A stretch of DNA of 64,000 nucleotides from Paractinoplanes durhamensis (GTDB taxonomy: Bacteria; Actinomycetota; Actinomycetes; Mycobacteriales; Micromonosporaceae): NCBI RefSeq assembly GCF_016862175.1, contig NZ_BOML01000022.1, forward strand, positions 124,001 through 188,000, given 5' to 3'. This document shows positions 1-9,114 of the stretch, piece after piece. Position 1 is the stretch's first letter, and the number at the start of each line of letters is the position of its first letter. A program made the translations under genes and the position numbers. The notes under the pieces were generated by a model that saw only the letters and a program-made list of their open reading frames with translations, was not told the DNA's origin and searched no databases.

Positions 1-1
1 C

Positions 2-250
2 AACGTCGTGGTGCTGCACCGGCGGATCGGGGACCGGGCCAGCGAGGCCGAGGCGCTCAACGACCTCGGCCAGGTCCTGCTGGCCGCGGGCGACGCGGCC
101 GACGCCCGGGCCCAGCACGAGCAGGCGCTGGCCCTGGCCCAGGAGATCGGCGACCGCTACGAGCAGGCACGCGCCCACGACGGCATCGGCGGCCCGCACC
201 GGGAGCTGGCCCAGCAGCTCTTCGCCGCTCTCGCGGTGCCTTTGCCCTAG
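2..250 (+). CDS. TPR-repeat protein, C-terminal fragment (5' end outside window)
   Basis: The reading frame is open from the left edge, so only the last 82 residues are seen. They contain about one and a half tetratricopeptide repeats: a helix pair with the pattern A-EA--LNDLGQVLLAAGD followed by ARAQHEQALALAQEIGD, the spacing of TPRs at the C-terminus of actinobacterial NB-ARC or SARP-type regulators. The N-terminal domain that would define the function is missing. The stop overlaps the stop region of the convergent SLOG gene. TPR identity is solid; STAND or regulator membership is inference. Confidence 0.75.
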   Translation, partial: NVVVLHRRIGDRASEAEALNDLGQVLLAAGDAADARAQHEQALALAQEIGDRYEQARAHDGIGGPHRELAQQLFAALAVPLP

Positions 251-762
251 ACCCGGACCACGCCCTCGACCCACAGCACGGTGACCGGGAGGCCGCGGGC
301 CCGGGCGTAGGTGACGACGTCGCCGGTCCCGCCCATCCCGCGGGCCGGATGGCCGTCCCACACCGCGAACAGATGGTCGCAGCGATCGACCAGGGCCCGG
401 CCGGCGGCGAGGAACGCCTCATCGCTCGGCTCCGGGTAGGGCAGCGTGATCACCTCGGCCGCCGCCCGCCGCAGCTCCTCGTAGCGGACGCGGCTCTCCG
501 GGGTGAGCAGCGAGGCGGCGTAGCCCTCGCACGGCAGCACCGCCTCCAGGGTGCCGCCGGCCGCCAGGACGTGGGTGGCGAACAGCTGGTCGGCGCCGTC
601 GGCGAGATTCGACACCCCGTGCAGGAGCGGCCCGACCGGCAACACGCTGCTCCAATGCCGCAACGCACGGTCGACGATGGTCGGCGGGAGGATCCGATGA
701 CCTGTGACCCCGAACCGCACATCGACCTCCGTACCAGGGCTTGTCAAGCTCGTGACGACCAT
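247..762 (-). CDS. SLOG-superfamily nucleotide-binding protein
   Basis: A 171-residue Rossmann-like protein. It begins with a beta strand and GVTGHR (residues 18-23), then LADGADQLFA (about 53-62), and near the C-terminus CDHLFAVWDG followed by GGTGD. This arrangement of a first loop, an acidic DGAD and a GGT loop is typical of SLOG domains, which bind nucleotides or NAD-derived ligands and are widespread in bacterial conflict systems. I chose the ATG at 762 rather than the upstream GTG at 948, because the extra residues overlap the divergent TIR gene and look non-coding. It sits head to head with the TIR-WD40 gene across about 87 bp. SLOG plus TIR recalls Thoeris (ThsA/ThsB), but this protein has no SIR2 or other effector domain, so the role is inferred. 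Confidence 0.75.
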   Translation of the reverse strand: MVVTSLTSPGTEVDVRFGVTGHRILPPTIVDRALRHWSSVLPVGPLLHGVSNLADGADQLFATHVLAAGGTLEAVLPCEGYAASLLTPESRVRYEELRRAAAEVITLPYPEPSDEAFLAAGRALVDRCDHLFAVWDGHPARGMGGTGDVVTYARARGLPVTVLWVEGVVRV

Positions 763-849
763 GACGATACGATCTATCGCCTTTTCTCGTGGGCCGGAGG
801 CATGCACAATCTGTCGTCGCAGCACTCGCCGACCACCGGGGGACCAGAA

Positions 850-3800
850 ATGAACTTCGATGGGTTCATCTCGTACAGCCATGCCGCTGACGGGCGTCTC
901 GCGCCCGCGGTGCAGCGTGGTCTGCACCGGCTGGCCAAGCCGTGGCACCGCCGGCGGGCGCTGTGGATCTTCCGGGATCAGACCGGTTTGTCGGTGACCC
1001 CGGGCCTGTGGTCCTCCATCCAGACCGCTATGGACGGTTCAGACTATTTTGTCCTGCTGGCCTCGGCCGAGGCGGCCGAGTCGGTCTGGGTGAACCGGGA
1101 GATCGAGCACTGGCTTGCCACCAAGTCGCCCAACCAGATCCTGCCGGTGGTGACCGACGGCGAGTGGGCCTGGGACGAGGAGACCGGTGACTTCAGCGCC
1201 GGCTCGACCGCGGTGCCGCCATCGCTGCGCGGCGTGTTCTCCGAGGAACCGTTCTTCCTGGACCTGCGGTGGGCGCGGGGCAGCGAGCAGCTGAGCCTGC
1301 ACCACGCCCGTTTCCGGGACGCGATCGCCCAGCTGGCCGCCCCGATGCACGGGATCAGCAAGGACGAGCTGGAGGGCGAGGACGTCCGGCAGCACCGCCG
1401 GGCCAAGCGGCTGCGCTCGGGCGCGGTGGCGACCCTGGTGGTCCTGGCCCTGCTCGCGTCGATCACCGGCATGTCGGCGGTGCGCAACGCCGAGCGGGCG
1501 AAGGCGTCGGCGGCCGAGGCGCTGCGTCAGCAGCAGGTGGCGGAAAATCAGCGGGACAATGCCGAGAAATCCGCCGAGGAGGCTCGCCGGCAGCAGGAAC
1601 TGGCCCGGCAGCAGCAGATCCGGGCGGCCGCGGCGAGAGTCGAGGCGGACAAGGCCGAGCGGGCGGCGCAGGCGCAGCAGAAGCTGGCCGACGCGGCCTC
1701 GGTCGAGGCGAAGCGCCAGCAGAAGCTGGCCGACCAGGCGACCGTCCGCAAGCGCGAGCAGGAGGAGCTGGCGAAACAGGCCTCCGAGCGGGCGCAGGCA
1801 TCGCAGGCGGAGGCGGACCGGCTGGCGAAGATCGCGGCCGAGAAGGAACGGCTGGCCCGCGAGGCGGCCGCGGAGGCCGCGAAGCAGCAGGCCAAGGCCG
1901 ACCAGCAGCAGCGCGTCGCGGTCAGCCGCCGGCTGCTCAACCAGGCCTCGGCCGCGCTCGTCGAGGACCCGCAGACCGCCCTCATGCTCGGGGCGGCGGC
2001 GCAGAACCTCAACCCCGACGCGACCACCCGCAGCCAGTTCGCCGGCCTGATCACCACCATGAACTACGCCGGCACCATCGACAACATCAGGATGGCGGCC
2101 TCGGCGCCGGACGGTGTGCTGGCGACCATCGACAACGATCGCCGGGTCTCGCTGTGGAGGGTGACCGATCCCCGCAAGCCGGTCCGGCTCGCCGTCCTGC
2201 CCGACGCGGCCGCGGGCGACAGCGACCTGCTGGTCAGCTCCGACGGGAAGACCCTCGTCTTCGTGGGGTCGAAGTACAAGGCGATCCTGTGGGACATCGC
2301 CGACCGGTCGCACCCGGCCCGGATCACCACGCTGCCCGACGAGAACCTCTCCGCGATCGCGCTCAGCGGGGACCGGAAGACCCTCGTCACCGGCAGCGGC
2401 ACCGGGACCCACTCCATCTGGGACATGACCGACCGGATGCATCCCATCCTGCTCCACCAGAAGACCTTCTGGAGCCCCCATGCGGTGGGGGGGCTGTGGG
2501 TCAGCCCGGACAGCACCAGGCTCCTGATCGATCAGGACATCTACTTCTCGAACCTCGACATCACCGATCGGGAGTTCCCGGTGAGCGGGAGCAGGATCGG
2601 CGACGTCACCCTGATCATGGGCCGGACGAAGGCGTTCAGCCCGGACGGAACGACGCTGGCGGTCGTCGGCGGCACCGCCAGCGCCTCGGTGTCGCTGTGG
2701 GACCTGACGGGTACGCGGGGGGACGTCCTGTCGGCGGCGGCGGCCACCACCGCCACCGCGACCGCCACCGCGACCGCCACCGCGGTCCAGACCCCGCCGG
2801 ACTTTCCGATCGATCCCGACCCCGAGGATCCCACCACGGACGACTCCCCGACGATCTCGCCGCCGTCGGCCGACCCCGGCGGCCCCACCCCGCCGGACAT
2901 TCCGGACCTTCCGGAGGACGGCCCCTTCCCGTACCGGACCCTGCAGGGCATGACCGGCTCGATCAGCACGATGGAGTACAGCCCGGACGGAAATCTGCTG
3001 ATGGCGGGGAACAGCGACGGGGTGGTGAAGGTGTGGGACCTGCGGTCGGACACCTACGGCACGCCCATCGCCACGGTGCGGACCCGCGGCCCGATCTCCA
3101 CGCTGTCCTTCGACACGAAGACCGGAATGCTGGTCACCGCGGACGGCTCCGCGACGGCCACCCTGTGGCACGTGAGCGTGCCCGGCACCCCGGACACGCT
3201 CGCCTCCATCGCCGCCACCGGCGGATCACTCCGGACCTTCACCCTCAGCCCGGACGGGCGGTCCCTGCTGGCCGCCGGCACCGACGGAAAAGCGAGCAGG
3301 TGGAATGTCGCGAACCCGGCCCGCCCGGTCCGCGGCGCCGACCTGACCCTCTCCTCGGTCGCGCTGGGGTCGGTCGCCTTCAGCCCCGACCACCGGCTGG
3401 TGGCGACCATCGACGCGGACAACCGGACGCTGACGGTGGCGGCGGTCAGCCGGCCGGACCACCCGACGATCCTGACCATCACGCCCGACGAGATCTGGCA
3501 CGCGAACGCGGTGGAGTTCAGTCCGGACGGGCGCACCCTGGCGGTCTCCACCGGCATCTCCGTGGTGCTGTGGGACGTCACCGACCTGGCCCGTCCGGTC
3601 CTCAGGGGCCGGCTGACCGGCGTCGGCTTCGGCGGCGCCATGGCCTTCAGCCCGGACGGCCGCACCATGGCCACCAACGCCGGCACCACCGGCGATGGCG
3701 CCATCACGCTGTGGAATGTGGCCGACCGCTCCGCCCCGGCCCGGACCGCCACGCTGATCGGCCACAGCGCCCAGGTCGAGTCGCTGGCCTTCAGCCCGAA

Positions 3801-4263
3801 CGGGCGTTACCTGGCCAGCGGCGGCCGCGACGACAAGGCGCTGCTGTGGGATGTCGCCGACCGGGCCCACCCGCGCCGGCTCCCGATGCTGAACGGCCAC
3901 CAGTCGACGGTGTGGAGCCTGGCCTTCAGCGCCGACGGCCGCACGCTGGCCACCGCGGACTCCTTGCAGGCGGTGATCCTGTGGGACACCACCAACCCCG
4001 AGGCACCGGTCCAGCTGAACTCCATGCTCCTGCCGTCCAGCCGCATTGTGCGCGAGGTGCACTTCCGTACGGACGGGAACGTCCTGGCCGTCGCCCGCCA
4101 GGGCTACGACACCCCCGCGGAGGTGGCACTGTGGAGCCTCGGCTCGCTCAACGCCATCCGGGCCAACCCGGCCAAGTACGCCTGCACCACGGTCGGCCGC
4201 GGCCTCACCGCCGCGGAATGGGCCGTCTACATCCCGGAGATCAAGTACCGGAGCACCTGCTGA
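850..4263 (+). CDS. TIR domain - membrane helix - coiled coil - WD40 propeller protein
   Basis: A 1137-residue protein starting at ATG 850; the frame is open further upstream but overlaps the divergent SLOG gene. Residues 1-165 form a TIR domain, with GFISYS at 5-10 and SVWVNREIE around 78-86 supplying the W-x3-E arrangement of the candidate NADase glutamate. One hydrophobic helix lies at about 190-210. A Gln/Ala/Glu-rich coiled coil runs from about 213 to 365. WD40-type repeats (FSPDG...LWD/W) fill about 410-1110, interrupted near 630-690 by a Thr/Ala and Pro/Asp-rich linker. The end contains TAAEW and YRSTC, as in related actinobacterial propeller proteins. Likely a membrane-tethered sensor whose propeller controls the TIR domain. 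The ligand is unknown. Confidence 0.85.
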   Translation: MNFDGFISYSHAADGRLAPAVQRGLHRLAKPWHRRRALWIFRDQTGLSVTPGLWSSIQTAMDGSDYFVLLASAEAAESVWVNREIEHWLATKSPNQILPVVTDGEWAWDEETGDFSAGSTAVPPSLRGVFSEEPFFLDLRWARGSEQLSLHHARFRDAIAQLAAPMHGISKDELEGEDVRQHRRAKRLRSGAVATLVVLALLASITGMSAVRNAERAKASAAEALRQQQVAENQRDNAEKSAEEARRQQELARQQQIRAAAARVEADKAERAAQAQQKLADAASVEAKRQQKLADQATVRKREQEELAKQASERAQASQAEADRLAKIAAEKERLAREAAAEAAKQQAKADQQQRVAVSRRLLNQASAALVEDPQTALMLGAAAQNLNPDATTRSQFAGLITTMNYAGTIDNIRMAASAPDGVLATIDNDRRVSLWRVTDPRKPVRLAVLPDAAAGDSDLLVSSDGKTLVFVGSKYKAILWDIADRSHPARITTLPDENLSAIALSGDRKTLVTGSGTGTHSIWDMTDRMHPILLHQKTFWSPHAVGGLWVSPDSTRLLIDQDIYFSNLDITDREFPVSGSRIGDVTLIMGRTKAFSPDGTTLAVVGGTASASVSLWDLTGTRGDVLSAAAATTATATATATATAVQTPPDFPIDPDPEDPTTDDSPTISPPSADPGGPTPPDIPDLPEDGPFPYRTLQGMTGSISTMEYSPDGNLLMAGNSDGVVKVWDLRSDTYGTPIATVRTRGPISTLSFDTKTGMLVTADGSATATLWHVSVPGTPDTLASIAATGGSLRTFTLSPDGRSLLAAGTDGKASRWNVANPARPVRGADLTLSSVALGSVAFSPDHRLVATIDADNRTLTVAAVSRPDHPTILTITPDEIWHANAVEFSPDGRTLAVSTGISVVLWDVTDLARPVLRGRLTGVGFGGAMAFSPDGRTMATNAGTTGDGAITLWNVADRSAPARTATLIGHSAQVESLAFSPNGRYLASGGRDDKALLWDVADRAHPRRLPMLNGHQSTVWSLAFSADGRTLATADSLQAVILWDTTNPEAPVQLNSMLLPSSRIVREVHFRTDGNVLAVARQGYDTPAEVALWSLGSLNAIRANPAKYACTTVGRGLTAAEWAVYIPEIKYRSTC
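2749..2784 (+). repeat. Three perfect 12-bp tandem repeats inside the WD40 linker
   Basis: Three copies of ACCGCCACCGCG lie in frame and encode (Thr-Ala)6, about residues 634-645 of the TIR-WD40 protein. They start a low-complexity Thr/Ala then Pro/Asp-rich insert between propeller blades. Repeat number could vary between strains by slippage, changing linker length without breaking the frame. Confidence 0.9.
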
Positions 4264-4320
4264 AGCCCCTGGTGACCGGGCGACTACGCCGCGGCTGCGC
4301 ACTGGAGTTGGGCCCGGCCG

Positions 4321-4557
4321 GTGAGCAGAGTGCCATGCATGCCGACGACACAAGCCGACACCATCGGGGTCCCGATGGAGCTGATGCTGCGCGACCTTCC
4401 GGCGCGGCACCGGGAGATCCTGATCGCGACGTATTTCCGCGGCCGCACGACGAGTGAGGCCGCGGAGGTGCTGGGGGTCGCCCCGGCCGAGGCGAAGGCC
4501 CGGCTCTACCGGGCGATGCGCCACCTGTCCGGAGTGGTGGCCGGCGCGTCGGTCTAG
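4321..4557 (+). CDS. Small sigma-70 region 4-like DNA-binding protein
   Basis: A 78-residue ORF with a GTG start; ATG 4339 is an alternative. The segment LRDLPARHREILIATYF followed by SEAAEVLGVAPAEAKARL matches the helix-turn-helix of sigma-70 region 4, including the 'LP--HREIL' entry helix of ECF factors. Region 2 is absent, so it cannot act as a complete sigma factor. It could be a remnant, an anti-activator or a stand-alone DNA-binding protein. It follows the TIR-WD40 gene by 57 bp on the same strand and may be cotranscribed. Confidence 0.6.
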   Translation: MSRVPCMPTTQADTIGVPMELMLRDLPARHREILIATYFRGRTTSEAAEVLGVAPAEAKARLYRAMRHLSGVVAGASV

Positions 4558-4617
4558 TCATTTGCTCAGCCCCGGCAAGATCGTGCCGAAAGGAGGCAGG
4601 GGAGAAGAGAGCCGCAG

Positions 4618-7326
4618 TTGACCGTGAATGAGCGTCGCGCCACGCGCGACGGCGTGGCGACGCCGGATATCGCCGGTCTCCGCCAGGTCGACGAGGCCGC
4701 GCGGCTCTTCGGCGAACGCCGGGGCGTCCGGCCGCGTACGGTCCGGCTCTACGCCTGCTGGGCGGCCCTGCTCTTCGTCGCCTACCTGGTGATGCCCTCG
4801 CTCGGCCTGGTCGTCTACGGCCCGGTGATCATCTCGACGGTCGCCGCCGCGATCGCCGGCATCGTGCGCAACCGCCCGCGCCGGCGGCTGCCCTGGATCC
4901 TGCTCACCGGTGCGTACCTCGCCTTCGCCGCCGGCTCCCTGGTCGCGTACGCCACCATCGGCACCTTCCCGTCCGCGGCCGACGTGGTCTTCCTGGCCCT
5001 CTACGTGCCGCTGATGATCGCCGGGCTGGCCACCCTGAGCCGTTCCGGCGCCGCGATGCTCGACCGGGCGAGCACGCTCGACGCGGTCATCCTGACCATC
5101 GGATCCGGGTTCCTCGCCTGGACCTTCCTGATCCGGCCGTTCCTGACCCGCCCCGACCTGCCCGCCCTGACCAAGCTGGTGTCGATCGCCTATCCGATCA
5201 CCGATGTGCTGGTCCTGGTCCTGCTGGCCCGGCTCGGTCTCGGCGTCGCCCGCACGATCAGCGGCTCCCTGCTGATCGTCTCCGGGGTGTCGATGCTGGC
5301 CGCCGACACGCTCTACGGGCTGATGCGGCTCAACAGCGGGTTCACCCTGGGCGGCCCGACCGACCTCGGCTGGCTGCTGTTCTACCTCGCCGGCGGGCTG
5401 GCCGTGCTGCACCCGTCGATGGCGCGGCTGACCGAGCCGCAGGTGCTCAGCCGGACCCAGGTGTCGCTGCGCCGGGGCGTACTCACCCTCGCGTGCCTGC
5501 TCGCGCCGGCCGCGCTGCTGATCCAGGCGCTGCGCGGGCCGGTGCACGACGGCGTGGTGATCGCCGCGGTGTCGGCGGTGCTGATCCTGCTCGGGCTGAC
5601 CCGGATCTCGATCGTCGCGACCAGCCTGCGGCAGACCCTGGCCCGGGAGCGGGAGCTGCGGCAGGCCTGCGAGGCGCTGCTGCTCTGCACGGACACCGCC
5701 GCGGTGACCACGGTGCTGCAGCGGGCGGTCGGCCGGCTGCTGGCCGACGGCACCCGGCATCGGACGGAGTTGCTGCTCGGCGACCTCGGCCCGTTCCCGG
5801 CGCCGATGACGATGGCCCCGGACGGGGTGGCCGGCTTCGACCTGACCCTGCGCTGCCCGCTCGGGGTGGGCGACAGCCGGATCGGTGACCTGCTGGTCGG
5901 CGGGGACGAGACCAGCCTGGCCGAGCTGCAGCAGTCGTTGCCGGTGCTGGCCGGGCAGGCGGCCACGATGATCGACCGGATCCGCCTCAACCGCGAGATC
6001 AACCGCCAGGAGACCCAGAACTACCTGAAGAACGAGCTGATGGCCCGGGCCTACCTCGACCAGCTCACCGGCCTGGGCAGCCGGTTGCGGTTCACCGACG
6101 ACACCGCCCTTCTGTCCGCGGGCGACGGGCTGCTCGGGGCGGTCTTCGTGCTCAACATCGACGACTTCCGGGCGATCAACGACACGATGGGCCACGAGGT
6201 CGGCGACGGGCTGCTGGTCGCGCTCGGCCGGCGGCTCACCGAGCTGGTCGGCGACCGCGGGCGGGTGTCCCGGCTGGGCGCCGACGAGTTCGGCGTGGTG
6301 GTGCCGGACGCCGGCGACGTCGAGGCGGTCGACCGGCTCGCCGAACAGATGATCGCGGTGCCCGGGGACGGCTTCACCCTCGGCGACACCCGGATCAGCA
6401 CCCGGCTGCGGCTCGGGGTGGCGACCACGCTCGAGGCCGGCAGCGCGAGCGAGCTGGTCGGGCAGGCGGACGTCGCCCTGGACAACGCGCGCACCCCCGG
6501 CGGGCCGCGGTGGCGGCGCTACGACGCGGTCCTGCACGCCCAGGTCATCGACCAGATGCAGCTGCGCACCGAGCTGGCCCCGGCACTGGCCGCGGGGGCG
6601 TTCCGGCTGCACTACCAGCCGATCGTGGAGCTGAGCTCCGGGCGTACGGTCGGCTTCGAAGCCCTGCTGCGGTGGCCGCACCCGACCCGCGGCATGGTGT
6701 CGCCGGTCGAGTTCATCCCGCTCGCCGAGGAGTCCGGGGTGATCGTCGAGCTCGGCGCGTGGGTGCTGCACACGGCGGTGCACGAGGCGGCCTCCTGGGC
6801 CGCGCTCGACCCCGGCCACGTGCCGTACGTGAGCGTGAACGTCTCGGTCCGGCAGTTCCACGCGCCCGGCTTCGTGGCGCGGGTGCACGACGAGCTGGCC
6901 GCGAGTGGCCTGCCGGCCGACCGGCTCACCCTGGAGATCGTCGAGAGCCTGCTGGTGGGGGAGCAGGAGCAGATCCAGGCCGACATCGCGGAGCTGCGCG
7001 CCGCCGGGATCAAGGTGTCGATCGACGACTTCGGCACCGGCTACTCGTCGCTGAGCTACCTGCACCGGATGCCGGTCGACACGCTGAAGCTCGACAAGTC
7101 GTTCGTCGACACCATCGTCGGCTCGCCGCAGCAGCACGACCTGGTGCGCGGCATCCTGCAGATGGCCGCGATGCTGTCGCTCACGGTCGTCGCCGAGGGC
7201 ATCGAGACCGAGGCCGAGCACCGCCTCCTCACCGAGGCCGGCTGCGGCTACGGCCAGGGCTTCCTCTTCGCCCGGCCGCTCACCGACACCGACGCCCGCG
7301 CCCGGATCCGGGCCGAAGCGCCGTGA
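4618..7326 (+). CDS. Membrane GGDEF-EAL cyclic-di-GMP protein (degenerate GADEF)
   Basis: A 902-residue protein with about eight to ten N-terminal membrane helices (residues 45-345), then GGDEF (about 470-640) and EAL (about 645-895). The cyclase signature reads GADEF and there is no RxxD inhibitory site at the usual distance, so cyclase activity is doubtful. The phosphodiesterase core is intact: FEALLRW, NVSVRQF, EIVES, DDFGTG, LKLDKSF, EGIET. TTG 4618 follows a purine-rich stretch; GTG 4624 is an alternative start. D155-x12-W168-x5-P174 is shared with the other GGDEF proteins here. Best read as a membrane sensor that breaks down cyclic-di-GMP. Confidence 0.9.
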   Translation: MTVNERRATRDGVATPDIAGLRQVDEAARLFGERRGVRPRTVRLYACWAALLFVAYLVMPSLGLVVYGPVIISTVAAAIAGIVRNRPRRRLPWILLTGAYLAFAAGSLVAYATIGTFPSAADVVFLALYVPLMIAGLATLSRSGAAMLDRASTLDAVILTIGSGFLAWTFLIRPFLTRPDLPALTKLVSIAYPITDVLVLVLLARLGLGVARTISGSLLIVSGVSMLAADTLYGLMRLNSGFTLGGPTDLGWLLFYLAGGLAVLHPSMARLTEPQVLSRTQVSLRRGVLTLACLLAPAALLIQALRGPVHDGVVIAAVSAVLILLGLTRISIVATSLRQTLARERELRQACEALLLCTDTAAVTTVLQRAVGRLLADGTRHRTELLLGDLGPFPAPMTMAPDGVAGFDLTLRCPLGVGDSRIGDLLVGGDETSLAELQQSLPVLAGQAATMIDRIRLNREINRQETQNYLKNELMARAYLDQLTGLGSRLRFTDDTALLSAGDGLLGAVFVLNIDDFRAINDTMGHEVGDGLLVALGRRLTELVGDRGRVSRLGADEFGVVVPDAGDVEAVDRLAEQMIAVPGDGFTLGDTRISTRLRLGVATTLEAGSASELVGQADVALDNARTPGGPRWRRYDAVLHAQVIDQMQLRTELAPALAAGAFRLHYQPIVELSSGRTVGFEALLRWPHPTRGMVSPVEFIPLAEESGVIVELGAWVLHTAVHEAASWAALDPGHVPYVSVNVSVRQFHAPGFVARVHDELAASGLPADRLTLEIVESLLVGEQEQIQADIAELRAAGIKVSIDDFGTGYSSLSYLHRMPVDTLKLDKSFVDTIVGSPQQHDLVRGILQMAAMLSLTVVAEGIETEAEHRLLTEAGCGYGQGFLFARPLTDTDARARIRAEAP

Positions 7327-7380
7327 TTCGCCGGCTGCTCGTCCTGGTGGCCGGCGATGAGCCCGGGGCCGGCGCGGGGG

Positions 7381-9114
7381 TCAGGAGCGGGTGGACCAGG
7401 CTGCCCACAGCTCGGCGTAGCGGCCGCCGCCGGTGACCAGGTCGGCGTGTGGGCCGTTTTCGATGATTTTGCCGTGTTCCATCACGATGACCCGGTCGGC
7501 GGTGGCGGCCTGGGTCAGGCGGTGGGCGACCACCAGCGCGGTCCGGCCGGCCAGCGCGGCGGTGGCCGCCTGCTCCAGCTCGCGGGCGCCCGCGCTGCCC
7601 GCCTCGGCCGTCGCCTCGTCCAGCACCACCACCGGCGGGTCGAGCAGCACCACCCGGGCCAGCGCCAGCTGCTGCGCCTGCGCCGCGGTCAGCTGCACGC
7701 CGCCCTCGCCGACCGCCGTCTCCAGGCCGTCGGGGAGCTCCCGCGCCCAGGTCAGCGCGCCGACCCGGTCGAGCGCCGTGGCTACCTCGTCGTTCGAGGC
7801 GCCGGGGCGGGCCAGCCGCAGGTCCTCGGCGAGCGGGCCGGAGAACACGTGCGTCTCCTGGCTGACGATGGCGATGGCGGCGGCCGGCAGATCGGTCACC
7901 GGGACGCCCCCGACCAGGGCGTACCCCTCATCAGGCCGGAGGATGCCCGCCGCGAGCGACGCCGCCGTGGTCTTTCCGGCGCCGGTGGAACCGACCAGCG
8001 CGACCACCTCGCCGGGCGCGATGCGCAGCGAGACCCCGCTGAGCACGGGTGCGGCGCCGTCGTAGCCGAACGTGACGTCGTCGAGGACGAGTTCGCGGCC
8101 GGCCGGCGCGGTGGTCGCGTCCCGCCGCTCGACGTCCATGCCGAGCACGCCGACGAGACGGGCGAGGCTGGCCCCGGCGTCCTGCGCCTGGTCGAAGGTG
8201 ACCATCAGCATCGCGATCGGATTGAACAAGCGGTGGAACAACAGCGCGGCCGCGGAAACCGCACCGACGGAGACCGACCCATGGCGTACGAGCATGAAGC
8301 CGATCACCAGCACCGCGCCGAGGCCGACCAGCTCGGCCCGGTTGATCCGCCCGACGAAGCGGGTGTAGAGCGAGAACACGTTGATCGAGATGTCCCGGGC
8401 CCGGCCGGAGGCACCCTCGATGCCGTCCAGGTGCCGGTCCTCCTGGAGGTAGGCGTGCACCGTGGGCAGCCCCTGCATGCTCTCCACGAAGAGCTGGGAC
8501 CGCTCGGCGATGGCCACCCGCTCGGCGGCGTAGGACGGCGCGGCCCGCGGGAGATACCAGCGCAGCCCGAGCACGTAGAGCGGGACGGCCGCCGCCCCGG
8601 CCAGGCCGAGCCGCCAGTCGATGCCGAGCATCGCGACGAGGCTGATGACGCTGAGCAGCAGGGCCGAGATCATGCCGGGCAGGACCTCGGAGACAGCCCG
8701 GTCGATGGCGGCGATGTCGGCGCTGACCCGGGAGAGCAGGTCACCGCGGCCGGCGCGGTCGAGCACCCGCGCGGGCAGGTGCAGCGCGGTGGCGACGGTA
8801 CGTTCCCGCAGGTCGGCGAGGATGCGCGAGCCCAGCCGGCTGATCAGGTAGCCGCCGAAGGTGGTGGCCACCCCGCCCACGATCGCGGAGACGACGATGG
8901 TCACGGCGACCGGGATGACCGCCCCGGCGTCGCCGCCGTTGCTGATCCGGTCGACGAGCAGGCCGAGCGCGTACGCAGGGGCGATCGACGCCACTGCGGC
9001 GAGGACCCCGGCGACGAGGGTGACCGCGGCCGAGCCCTTGCGGGCCGTCAGCTCGGCGACCAGCCAGGCCCGGGTCGCGCGAGGGGTGGCCACCGGCAGG
9101 AGCTGAACCGTCAT
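7381..9114 (-). CDS. ABC transporter, fused permease-ATPase, catalytically competent half
   Basis: A 577-residue exporter-fold half-transporter: a six-helix membrane domain (about 20-320) followed by an ATPase domain. Walker A is intact (GSTGAGKTT, about 374-382), as are Walker B and its glutamate (VVVLDEAT) and the H-loop (VVAHRL). The signature motif is degenerate, LTAAQ (about 474) in place of LSGGQ. Its ATG overlaps the stop of the upstream half-transporter by 4 nt, so the two are translationally coupled and presumably heterodimerise. The iron box upstream of the operon suggests siderophore transport, like the iron-linked IrtAB and YbtPQ, which share this fold. Direction of transport cannot be read from sequence. 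Confidence 0.9.
   Translation of the reverse strand: MTVQLLPVATPRATRAWLVAELTARKGSAAVTLVAGVLAAVASIAPAYALGLLVDRISNGGDAGAVIPVAVTIVVSAIVGGVATTFGGYLISRLGSRILADLRERTVATALHLPARVLDRAGRGDLLSRVSADIAAIDRAVSEVLPGMISALLLSVISLVAMLGIDWRLGLAGAAAVPLYVLGLRWYLPRAAPSYAAERVAIAERSQLFVESMQGLPTVHAYLQEDRHLDGIEGASGRARDISINVFSLYTRFVGRINRAELVGLGAVLVIGFMLVRHGSVSVGAVSAAALLFHRLFNPIAMLMVTFDQAQDAGASLARLVGVLGMDVERRDATTAPAGRELVLDDVTFGYDGAAPVLSGVSLRIAPGEVVALVGSTGAGKTTAASLAAGILRPDEGYALVGGVPVTDLPAAAIAIVSQETHVFSGPLAEDLRLARPGASNDEVATALDRVGALTWARELPDGLETAVGEGGVQLTAAQAQQLALARVVLLDPPVVVLDEATAEAGSAGARELEQAATAALAGRTALVVAHRLTQAATADRVIVMEHGKIIENGPHADLVTGGGRYAELWAAWSTRS

Noticed and set aside
4558-7221. An 887-codon ORF antisense to the GGDEF-EAL gene at 4618, and similar long ORFs antisense or out of frame to most large genes
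   Set aside because: Long shadow frames are expected at this GC. Their residues are Arg/Pro/Gly/His/Gln-rich without domains, while the opposite frame carries clear motifs.
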